NCBI RefSeq assembly: GCF_964204645.1
Contig: NC_134031.1
Coordinates: 9,464,501 to 9,528,500 of the forward strand
Direction: 5' to 3'
DNA from: Tubulanus polymorphus
Taxonomy: Eukaryota; Nemertea; Palaeonemertea; Tubulaniformes; Tubulanidae
DNA length: 64,000 nt
Positions 25,401-37,400 of this stretch are shown here, piece after piece. Under the pieces are notes generated by a model. It was not told the origin of the DNA. It did no database searches and saw only the letters and a list, made by a program, of their open reading frames with translations. Positions within the stretch are counted from its first letter, which is position 1; each line of letters begins with the position of its first letter. Made by a program: the position numbers and the translations under genes.

Positions 25401-28400
25401 AAATACAGTGCATTTATGTTACAGTTCATGCCGGCCAATATGGTATGTTGTTTTGATTTTTTCAGGATCAAAGGGATATGGGACTTATGTAGTTCGTATC
25501 TATCTCAAAACCAATTAATGGATCCATTGGATTTTCTTGCAAAATGTAAACGGTTCGGACTTAAGTTGAGAAGAATTGTGGGTCCCAATATTTCTGTCAC
25601 ACTAACGGTTGTGTTGACACCAGGTGGAAATTATATTTCATTGTCCCGCTGTTCCGGAAAGCATTGAAATGTCGTGGATTTTTAAACAATTAGCTTTTGT
25701 CACGTGAAATGTCATGGTTTTTGGTTTACCTTTGTTAGCGATATTGAAGTTGGCATTGAGCCAATCATATAAAATCGCGGTACATTTTTTTATGTGAGCA
25801 TTTGTTTCATTGGTTCTTGGCTTAAATATGTATAATCGATGTGATCGAAGACATGGTGAACCTCCGTCGATGACATGGTCAACTTTATTAAAATTCTACC
25901 AAAAACTGTTTTTGGCGGAAAAATTCTTAGCTCTTGCTTATAAAGTTGCAATGACCACGATTGGGGGCGTCGTCTCTACGAGCGAATGTGATTGGCTGTT
26001 TTTTGGATATACGGGGCATTCCGGCGCTACTAAAATATAAATGGGAAAGCCATTAATAGCGAACGTTTCATTGGACTAGGTGCCATATATATGCAAATTT
26101 TTAATGCTCATTGTTGGTGAGAATATAATTATTTCACATAGATATTGTTTCATTTTGATACCCGGTGATTGTGTTGATTGAGATTGAAGTGAAGCGAACG
26201 TTCACTACACAAGGCCTCTACGTGCGTGGGAGTGCTAAACATTTAGACTGTTGCACACACTAACACACGCTCATACAGACTACTATATGGTGATAATGTA
26301 ACGCTGCTTGGCGCATGCACGTTTGGTATGATAACAGGCTGAATAATCGTCGTAGCAGAAGATGAGCGCTGTGTTTTCTGTTTGTAATAAATTGTAATTT
26401 CTTGTGACCTGAAAATACTAAGCAGCAAACTATAGGTATAGGCCGAGGTCTGAATATTGTAGTGGTAAATTCCAGGATTTAAATCTAATACTACGCTCCG
26501 GTGTATTGGAAAAGGTTTCGTTCCCCAGACTCAATATTCAGCCACCCTCTGATGTGTGACATCATATGAATTTTATTTTTCATATTGTGAAAAATGTTTT
26601 TTTGAAAATCTGGAATAGTTTCCCTGCCGCGCCTACCTGTACCCTACGAAACCATAAACAAATGTTTATCTTTGGTCTTAATTGACTAAAAAATTATTCT
26701 TTAAGAAAGATAAAATACAATATAAACTTCTATAACTTTGAAGGCACGAATTAAAAAGATTTTTCAAGCAATGCCCTTACTCCAAACAACCTCCAACTTT
26801 CACGGTAAACCACAATTTGCCCATGGGCAATTTATTTGAACTATAGTGCTGCTTAATTGGTGGAATTATCCTGATTGTATCCATACAAAGTTTATTAAAG
26901 GTTAGTGTCAACGAATGGTCCATTACAGTCCCTCTATTTAATATGGTGAGAGACGCTCTTAACCGGGAAAATCATTGTCTGTTTCATGTCATATGGCCTA
27001 TGTGACTGACCTTGCTTGAGCGTGCGCCGCTGGCGCGCCGCTTCAAAGTTATGAATAAAGTATTTTATAACTGATTGTTAATGGCATACAACAAATAAAC
27101 CTTTAAAGAAAGATACCTAGTGTCTGATATACTGGTGAAAAATTCCGGGTTGATTCACCGCATAGTTTTTTCATAGTGAGCATTTTAGTATATGAATCAA
27201 TTAAGATGATTGACAGGCGCCGGTGCGGCTGTATCAGCTGTTGAAGACGTTCAATGTAAACAATAATATAAACCACGTGCGAGGCAATCAGGGACAACAA
27301 ACTGAGAAACACTGAATTTTTTAATTACATGTGATTTGAATAGGCATCTATGCTGGTTTTTCAAAAAGTCTTAATTGACTTAAAAGTCTTAAAAGAATCT
27401 TAATTGACTCCTATTGCATAGGCCTAAGCCAGGCCCTCAGATGTGTATGGAATTAAAAAAGGTCATTGGTTCTTGAATTTCTTGTTTGCACGATGCAGCC
27501 CGCAATTCTTGATGGATTTCTGCAGAATTTGGTGTGATGATCAGGGTAGGTAAGCTATCCAAGCCATTTGCATATGGAGGTCATCGGCTTTCAAATATGG
27601 CCACCAGGGCAGCCATCTTGAATTTTTGCACGAAACGGCCTGCAATTCTTGATGCATTTTCATGATACTTAGTGTAAGAATTTTGGTAGGTGAAATGTCT
27701 ACCCCTTTTTGAAAATTGAGGTCAAGTGTGGCCGCCAGAGTTGCCATACATCTTGGATATGCATTTTTTCATGAAGTGTGATGTTTGGGGCAGCTTAAAT
27801 GGGCTCGTCTTTTCATGTTAGTATATATGAACAGAAAATGAACAATATCGCCACATAGCCTATACCATCTTAACTATTTTAACACTTTAGTTGTCGAATA
27901 AACACTATAATCCGTGTAAACTGTAGATAAATGAAGAAATCCCACACTTTGAATTTGAAATTATACGATCAAATTTATTATTACGAAACCACAACGTTTC
28001 GGCTGTTGACTAACAGCCATCATCAGGTGGAATGACCAGAAAAACAACTAACAAAGCATATAAACTCACAGGATCTAAAATAGAAGCAGTGTGTCAAAAC
28101 TAAAGATAAACAGACCAAGCAATAAACCATCAAGGGGTACCATGGAAACCACAGCAATTCTAAACAGTTCAGAGTAAAATCAAATTATGTAACTATGTGA
28201 AGTGGACCGAAGAGGGTGGCGATAACAGAGTGACACATAGTGACATCAACCCAAATCTAATAAAGAGTTGATGTGTCTGGATAATAATTGGTTATGTGGA
28301 AAAAAACCAGTATTTAAATTAGTAGATAAATTGGATTTCGAAAGTTTACATATAAGGGCTGATTCCACTATGTGTCTCTTATGAATATCTTTACATGGAT

Positions 28401-31400
28401 AAATAAGTTTCGAATTCTGAAAGTCAAATTGGTGATTGGTTGTAAAGACATGATTCGCTATTCCACTCTCAGGCTTTTGGTTGCGGATATCTATTTTGTG
28501 TTCTTTAATACGCTGACTGAGATTACGTCCCGTTTCGCCGATGTACATCATATTACAGTCTTTACATGGTATCTTATAGACCCCGGACTCAATTAGCTCA
28601 CTGTTGGGTTTATTTTTGGTTAAAACATTAGTGAGTTTGTTATTATACTGAAAGACTAATCTAGTGTCGATGGTGCTTAATGTGGATTTAAAGCGTTCCA
28701 AAGTAGGTGAATACGGGATTATAATATTCTTTTGAGCTCTGCGTTTTGTGGTCAGGTCGTTATGTCCAAAGTGAGAAATTCGGGCTTTGAAATAAGCTTT
28801 GTTCAAAATTTTGTCTGGATAGGCTAGTTTCTTGAGAGCAGTTCTTATATGTTTGATTTCTTTATCTAAAAACATTTGATCACAAATACGTAGAGCTCGA
28901 AGAAATAATCCTTGGGCTATTCCAATTTTGATGTTCAAAGGAGTAAATGAGAAAAAATGAAGATAAGCTTCAGCGTTAGTCTGTTTTCTATATACAGAGA
29001 ATTTCAAATTTGTTTTGAAATTATGAATGAGTACATCGAGAAACGGGATGCATTTATTTTATTCCCACTCAAAAGTGAAATTCAAAGTAGGATATAAGGA
29101 GTTCAAATAATGTAAGAATCCATTCACATTAAAATCGGGGGAAACTAAACAAAGAATATCATCAACGTAACGTCGCCAAATTTTGGGTCTACTTTCATTG
29201 TAAAGAGGAAGAATTTCACTTTCGACATGTTTCAAAAATAAACCAGCAAGAACAGGGGAAAGTGGATTCCCCATAGCCATACCAAAAATCTGTTCAAAAA
29301 AGTTAGAACCAAATTGAAAATATAAGTTTTTTGTACAAAGTTCAATTAAATCCAAAAGACAATCAACCAGTATATCAAAATGAAAATCTAAAGTAGGTAA
29401 CTTTCTCCTAAGAAAGTCCAAAGTAGGTTCTAAAGGAACATTAGTGAATAAGCTAGCAACATCAAAAGATATAAATTTATCATGCCCAGGAATAACATTT
29501 TTTAAACATTCCAATAAGTCCTGGTTATGGCGTAAATGGGCATTCGAAAATGAGCCACAAATATTTAGATAGTCTAATAAAGAGTTGGTGTGTCTGGATA
29601 ATAATTGGTTATGTGGAGAAAAACCAGTATTTAAATTAGTAGATAAATTGGATTTCGAAAGTTTACATATAAGGGCTGATTCCACTATGTGTCTCTTATG
29701 AATATCTTTACAAGGATAAATAAGTTTCGAATTCTGAAAGTCAAATTGGTGATTGGTTGTAAAGACATGATTCGCTATTCCACTCTCAGGCTTTTGGTTG
29801 CGGATATCTAGTTTGTGTTCTTTAATACGCTGACTGAGATAACGTCCCGTTTCGCCGATTTACATCATATTACAGTCTTTACATGGTATCTTATAGACCC
29901 CGGACTCAATTAGCTCACTGTTGTGTTTATTTTTGGTTAAAACATTAGTATGATGTACATCGGCGAAACGGGACGTAATCTCAGTCAGCGTATTAAACAA
30001 CACAAAATAGATCATATCATATCATATCATGTCTTTACAACCAATCACCAATTTGACTTTCAGAATTCGAACTCTTTATTAGATTTGGGTTGATGTCACT
30101 ATGTGTCACTCTGTTATCGCCACCCTCTTCGGTCCACTTCACATAGTTACATAATTTGATTTTACTCTGAACTGTTTAGAATTGCTGTGGTTTCCATGGT
30201 ACCCCTTGATGGTTTATTGCTTGGTCTGTTTATCTTTAGTTTTGACACACTGCTTCTATTTTAGATCCTTTGAGTTTATATGCTTTGTTACTTGTTTTTC
30301 TGGTCATTCCACCTGATGATGGCTGTTAGTCAACAGCCGAAACGTTGTGGTTTCGTAATAATAAATTTGATCGCATAATTTCAAATTCGAACGTTGGGAT
30401 TTCTTCATTTATTTTAACACTTGTTGCATCGTTACAATGTGTCGTATTTCGCCTTGATCAGACCGGATTAAACCATACACCAAGTCAACACATAGAATTA
30501 CGGATCAGCCATGCTTTATTCTCCTTAAAACCTCTTCTGGTCGAATGTAACTGACAAACTTGAATAACACACAGAACAAAACGTACATCAATACATAAAC
30601 ACTACAATCCCTCCCCTTCTAGATAAAAACTGCCCTATCAAACTTTTAAGATTGGAGTGAAACATATTAATGTTATATTAGTTCAAAGAATTATAAGAAT
30701 CCTTTCCAAAAGACTGAAACACAAAATTCAACAACTAAATCTCCTAGTACTTTAAACAAATCCTTCAAGGTGACTAAAATTCCCAAAAAAATGTTTACCT
30801 AAGGAAATGAACATAAATTTTAGTACACGTCAAGAAAGATTAACACCAAATGAGTTCAGAGTAAACACGAATAACAAATCAAAAACCTTGCACGAATCAA
30901 TGGGGTAGACTACCCAGAGACTCTGGCCCTAGACCAGGAGTTATTTTGCCCTTTTAAGATCTAGGTCCATTTGAATAATTAACCACTACAGAAATTCAGT
31001 TCGTAATCTTTGAAACGTTCGGGAACAAACTTAACTCTACCAGAGCGCCTTGGCGGAGTAGACTCTTGCGGCACTGAGTCTTTGTTACCGTTAGAATTTG
31101 AGTCGATTTCCAATTCAACGTCAACGAACGGATCCGGTACATTATCCAGTTCAATATCTGGCTCCGGCTGTTTTGTCGTATCCTGATACTGTTCTAGCGG
31201 AACAGTGGGTTCTACGAATTTACGAAGATGCCCAGTGTTACGCTTATAACGGTTTCCATCTAACGAATCGACGGTAACTTCACTACCAGTCTTATCAACA
31301 ACTCTGAATGGTTTCTCGACAAATTTCGTTGAAAGTTTGTTTTGTTTCGGACCTTTCATCAAAACCACGTCACCGACTGACATGTCGTTAGTGCGCGCAT

Positions 31401-34400
31401 TTCTGCGGATATCAGCGTAATCTTTTCCTTTCTGTTTCAATTCCACATCTCGATCACGAACTGCGAGTTCTCTTTGACGTTTTTCATCAGTATATTGAGG
31501 CAGTTTCGATCGAATTTCACGACCGAACATAAGTCTCGCTGGCGTAGCACAGGTGATTGAGTGTGCAGTCGTTCTGTACGCCAACAAGAACTTATACAAT
31601 TCACGCTTCCAGTCTTTCCTTTTGGCCTGTGCAATACGCTTTGCTTTCAACATGGAACGATTTTGCCTTTCAAATTCACCGTTGGCCTGTGGCCACAACG
31701 GAGTGCTTAAACGATGTTCGATTCTGTTTATGTGCAAAAACGATTCGAATTCCTTGGAGACAAACTGTCTCCCATTATCGGTTTTCAACAAGAGCGGAAG
31801 CCCAAATACGGCAAACATTTCTTCCAGCTCTTTGATAACCTTCTCGGACATTATTTCGGTCATTATTGCAACTTCGAAATATCTACTAAAATAATCTACA
31901 ACCGCTAGTACATCTTCACCTCCGGGCATCGGACCCAGTAAATCAGCGGCAGTATCTTGCCACGCGGCTGTGGGCAATTCGATTCGTTTTAACGGCTCGG
32001 GTGTGATGGCTAGCTCACAAGTTGACACCCCTGACAGGAACGGCAACACGATTTGGCGTCTCTGTCAAGCCCTGGCCACCACACCTTAGACCTCAACCTT
32101 TCTTTCGTTTTGACCAAGCCTTGGTGTCTCTCGTGGGCCAAATCGACTTCTTGCTTATGCAAAGTCTCGGGTACGACTAATCGCCATCCACGTAAAAGTA
32201 ACTTTCCTACGACGCACAGTTCATTTCTCACTGATTTTAAATCCGAGGGGCAGTTTCTCCAATCCCCAGATTGAACACAATTTCGAACAACGCACAGTTT
32301 TTCATCTACAGCAGATTCTCGTTCAATTTCACGGATTTTTAACGCATGCGGTGTCGCCTCTTGAGCGATAAAACGCACAAAATCCTCAGTTTCGCTATCT
32401 TCCGCTTCGCATTCCTTCGGCCTATCCAGTAACCTCGACAGCGCATCCGCAGTCATCTGTTTTCCAGGGATATGTCGAACGGCAAAATCAAATTGTTGTA
32501 AACGCAACACCCAACGCTCTATACGGGCAGACGGTTTTGACCTCTCGAAGTAAATAAACACCAGAGGCTTGTGATCTGTAGCAATAGTAAAATGAGTCCC
32601 GTAAAGGTAGGCATGGAAACGTTCGCACGCCTACACATTTCCGAGAGCCTCTTTTTCAGTCTGCGAATATCTGCATTCACGAGTCAGACTGCGACTAGCA
32701 TATGCTATTACGCGTTTCACGCTATCTTGGATTTGAACCAATATGGCTCCCAAACCGACCGGGCTAACGTCCACAATTATTTCAGTGTCAGCACCTCTTT
32801 GAAAATAGGCTAAAGTATCGGTATTACTTAGTGCGTCTTTAAGATCATTGAACCACTCTCCCTGTTCGTCACGCCACTTGAACTTTTCATCCTGACGTGT
32901 TAACCTACGTAATGGTTCAGCGCGTGTTGCAAGATTCGGAATGAAACGGTGACAAAAGTTCACGAGACCCAAGAAGCTTTGAACTTCTTGAACTGATTCT
33001 GGTCTGCGAGCCTGTCTAATGGCCTGTACACGTTCTTCGGTTGGGGAAATCCTGTGTCTCCAAAATAAATGCCCCATAAACTCCAATTCGGGCAATCTAA
33101 ATAGACACTTGTCATTTACTGTAAGTCCCTTTTCCTCCAATTTTAGAAGAACGAACATCAACCTACGATCGTGTTGTTCTTGACCTTGACGGTGGACGAT
33201 CAAATCATCGGAGATATTCTCACAACCTTCGCACGTAGCAACAAACTGCTGAACTACCCTCTGAAATTTCTCCGGAGCGGAGCTTATTCCGAACATCAAG
33301 CGTTTATAACGAAACAGTCCAAGTTGTGTCGAAAATGTTGTAATTACGCGTGATGGTTCATCCAACTCAATTTGATGAAACCCTGATTTTAAATCCAACT
33401 TACTGAAAACTGTACATCCATTCATACGCTCCAAAAGTTCATCCACTGTCGGAATAGGGTGCCTTTCGCGAACTACAGCCTTATTAGCCTGCCTCATGTC
33501 GACACATAGGCGTATATCGCTGTTCTTTTTCGGAATGATAACAATGGGGCTTACCCAGGGGGTAGGACCCTCGACTGGCTCAATAATATCGTCGCGTAGA
33601 AGTTCATTAATTTTCACCTCTAGTTTATCTCGCATACTGAACGGAATACGATGCGTAGGTTGCGCAACTGGCTCAACCGAAGTATCTATAGAATCGACGC
33701 CTGGTAATCTTTTAATTTCCCAATCCTTTGGAACACGGAGGGAAAACGTTTCTTCATTTCGTCGATGTCCGCTGACATCTTCACTTGATTGACGTCCTAC
33801 TCTGAAGCTACGGTGCCTACTTTGAGCACTCATAATTTTTCGGCTGTCTCCTTTCCGAGCAAGGAACGACCAATTAGATTAACTACGGTAAAATTGGTGT
33901 TTATTTTCCTCCTACCAATTTGAACGTCAGCCGAAAATGTTCCCATTGTCGTGAGAGGATCTTTTGATCCATACGGATACAGTAGTTTTGTTGTTTTTTC
34001 GGAAACACATACTACACGCTGCTTCTTTAAATAACGCCACGTTTCTCTGCCGATTATATTTGTTGTGGAACCCGAGTCAATGAGCATTTTTATCATAACT
34101 CCTCCAATGTTTACGTGTAGTGTTCCACTCTCTAGGTTATCGCAACCATGAATCACGGAAAAAGCATAATCATCGGTTTCCTCATGGACCTGGTTCACTT
34201 TTGCCGATTTACCAGTTTTTACACGGAAATCTTTCTGTGATTTTTTTTTTAGTTTTTAGTTCACAGCGAAATGTCCTTTCAGGTGACACATATTACAAGT
34301 TTTGTCCCTAGCTGGACAGATTGGATCTTTCGACTCGTGCCCTTCACGACCACAGCGAAAACATTTATGTTTCTGACCCCCTTGCTTGTCCGGTATCACG

Positions 34401-37400
34401 TCTAGGTTTCTCACCTATCTCCGATCTGTTGCCATGCATACGAATCCGATTAACTTCGCCAACAGCTACTTTTCCTTCCATCTGGCGGGATGATGGTCCA
34501 CTGCTTCGAGACTCCTGGCTAATTAGAGCAACTGATTCAACGTTAAGGGGGCTTGCCCTTGACCTCTTTGAAGAGCTTTCCCCCGAAGCACCGTTGAGAC
34601 ACAACAGTCAATGACTTGATCGCGGATCTGCTCATCGCAGACATCACCAAACTCGCAATTCTGGGCCTGTCGCCTCAGTCTCGTTACGGAAGTATCAACG
34701 GTTTCATCCTGTTTCTGTTTTAGCTGTCTGAAGACGTGTCGTTCATAGGAAATATTCATTTTTTGGTGCAAAGTAAATATGTAATGCACGCAAAGCCTTC
34801 TGGTAACAATCGTCTTCAACGCCCTCTTGCTGGGTTAGCGGTAATGCAGGAACTTCTGGCAAAGTTCTGAAAACAACCTGGACGTCCATACCGGCACAAT
34901 GGAGCAATAAGGCTTTTTTCTGTTCATTATTGAAAACACCTTTCGCTACGACAAAATATTGTATGGCAGAGCGCCATCTTTTCCAGCGAGAACCAGCACT
35001 GGCCGACTCACCATGGCAATCAAATGGCTGCAGCGGCGCCAATTCAACAGGAATGAGCGCCATTTCAGATTTAACTTGCAGTTCGTACTTTCTTCTTTCC
35101 CGATTGATTTAACTCGTCGCCAAAATTGTTGTATTTCGCCTTGATCAGACCGGATTAAACCATACACCAAGTCAACACATAGAATTAAGGATCAGCCATG
35201 CTTTATTCTCCTTAAAACCTCTTCCGGTCGAATGTAACTGACAAACTTGAATAACACACGGAACGAAACGTACATCAATACATAAACACTACACAATGTA
35301 AATCTTTCTGTAAAACTTTGAATACTGAATGATTCTACTTCTACTGCGTCATGAAGGTACAAGGCCCATGGGCCTCTTGTTAGGATCAACTGTACAATGT
35401 AAATCTTTCTGTAAAACTTTGAATACTGAATGATTCTACTTCTACTGCGTCATGAAGGTATAAGTCCCATGGACCTCTTGTTAGGATCAACTGTGTTGAT
35501 CCTTATATGATGGTTCTGAGAGTAACTTTCTGTTAGCTTTTGGTGGCACAAATTGTAACCACTGGATATAAACAGCTGATATTTTGTCATTAGGAGGGAA
35601 ATAGGTGGTGGAATTGATATGGCAAGTTTCGTCCATCAGCTCTAAGCAATTTGGATGTGCTGGGAGAGAATGTGCAAAATTTCAATGAATTTTTCCCTCA
35701 TTCTACTAATCAATGCTTGACCTAGTTTCATGACATCGCAGGGAAAGCCCTTCACAAGGGCATCACTTGGAAATCCCTCTAGGAGGGCTTTCCCACTGAC
35801 ATTATCAAAACTGTGCTCTGCTATGTTCCTGTGACTCATAGGGAAAACCAATTACCATGTATATCATCAAAGCTGAACATGCTTGCTACAAAGTGCATCA
35901 TGATTTCATCTTTATCAGCTGTTTATACGTTATTGCAAATCCAAGAACAAATCGATTTTTGGCTCGAAACCAAAATGTACTCAGTTGATCCTACTGGACC
36001 CATGGTCCTTTATTGATTTCGATGTTTTCAATGGAAAATTGGCTCTTTCTCGCTAGCAGTAGGGGAATAAGTAATCGATATATGTGGCGGGTTTGTATAA
36101 TAAGGCAAGTGTTCACTGTAGCACTTTGACTGTGCAACTGAGCATATATTCATACAAATCATTCATTGAAGCTTTATCCATTCTCAAAACTCACAAAAAT
36201 ATCTGTTTTAAAAAGCCAATCAGAAAGCAAAGACTCCTCTATGATTGGCTTAGAGATCAGCAGGTGTTCACGTGAACCCGTGGTATCGTCTACTGTTTTA
36301 CTTCCGGGTTTGATTTTAAGATCTAAAATTGTATTTCAGTATCCATTTCTGTGAAATCTTTAGTTGATTTGGTTTTTGGGACGAATATTTTTATTTGCAC
36401 TACAGAAAATATCATTGACATTTGTGCAAAGTCTGGGAAATTCAATTTTACTTTATTGAACAAGCTTAAACAGCAAATCTAATTCAATTTTGTTTTATTG
36501 AGCAAATTTCAGAAAATTCAATTCTATTCCGCATTCAAATCACTAAGACCAAGGAAAAAGATTTATCTGAGGTATTTGTTCCTCCCAGCTCCAGTCGCTG
36601 TCTGTCCTACTTATGAAAGCACGATTGAATTGTGTAAGTTATTTGTCTGGGATTGACTAGTCTATTGAGCTGGGAGTGTATTTGGAAAAATTTAACCAAC
36701 AGAATGCATCATTTGCTATTTTATGGAAAGCTGACAGGCCGGCCATAGTGCCCCTTGGGGCTTTTGTTATTATTACTTGATCGTCATACATAATTCACAA
36801 TTACACAGTATATGGATATTCGTAGAGTAGCCGTGTTAACCAGGTTTAAAATAAGTAACGAGACGAGGAGTACTGTATAGGTTAACTATTCATTTGATGC
36901 ACAAGCTTTCGCTTCTAATGAATAGAAGCTTCATCAGGTGAATGATCAATTGATTCATTCACCTGATGAAGCTTCTATTCATTAGAAGCGAAAGCTCGTG
37001 CGTCAAGTAAATAGTTAACCCATACAGTACTACTCGTCTCATTACTTACAGTATATGGAATAGGCCTGCAATAGGCCTGCAATGGCCCTTAATTCCAGAA
37101 AGAAAAAACAAACATGAAATTTCCAGATATACTTTGGCTGACACCACCCGTCAGCTCCCCCTATACAAAATACAACTCGTCAGCTCCCCCTATACAAAAT
37201 ACAGAAGACATCTATTGTAGTATTGTCAGGCGCTTAAAACTCAAAAAACAAAATTTGCCAAATTTGAAAATTTCAGACTTTTTGTTAGTGTTGAGGAGTT
37301 GCATATATTTAAAAACTTATGAATGCCGTATGTAAAGTTTGATATACTGCTTTCTAATATTGTCAAAATGGGGACATTTGATTGCATGAAATTATTAACA

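Larger units (their letters stand above)
27928..30414 (-). mobile_element. Penelope-like retroelement with inverted ends
   Basis: The coding body is on the - strand (28246-29685). The outer ~330 bp on each side (27928-28263 and 30073-30414) are inverted copies of each other, starting TAAATGAAGAAATCCC and ending GGGATTTCTTCATTTA. Within the body, 28255-28637 is repeated directly at 29574-29950 (the pseudo-LTR of a tandem, 5'-truncated copy). Tandem and inverted end structures, a GIY-YIG domain and ribozyme-like ends are all usual for Penelope-like elements. Confidence 0.85.
30440..35293 (-). mobile_element. Ty3-type LTR retrotransposon, complete, 4.85 kb
   Basis: Two 167 bp LTRs (30440-30606, 35127-35293) flank gag and pol on the - strand. 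The host sequence CAATG is duplicated on both sides (30435-30439 and 35294-35298). Domain order gag, protease, RT, RNase H, integrase is that of Ty3/gypsy (Metaviridae). It lies in the last MED24 intron, antisense to the gene. LTRs differ at only a few positions by eye, so the insertion is fairly recent, yet gag and pol are already broken. Confidence 0.93.

Noticed and set aside
31553-31908. + strand ORFs of 64-113 codons
   Set aside because: Shadows of the integrase gene on the - strand, which has the catalytic residues.
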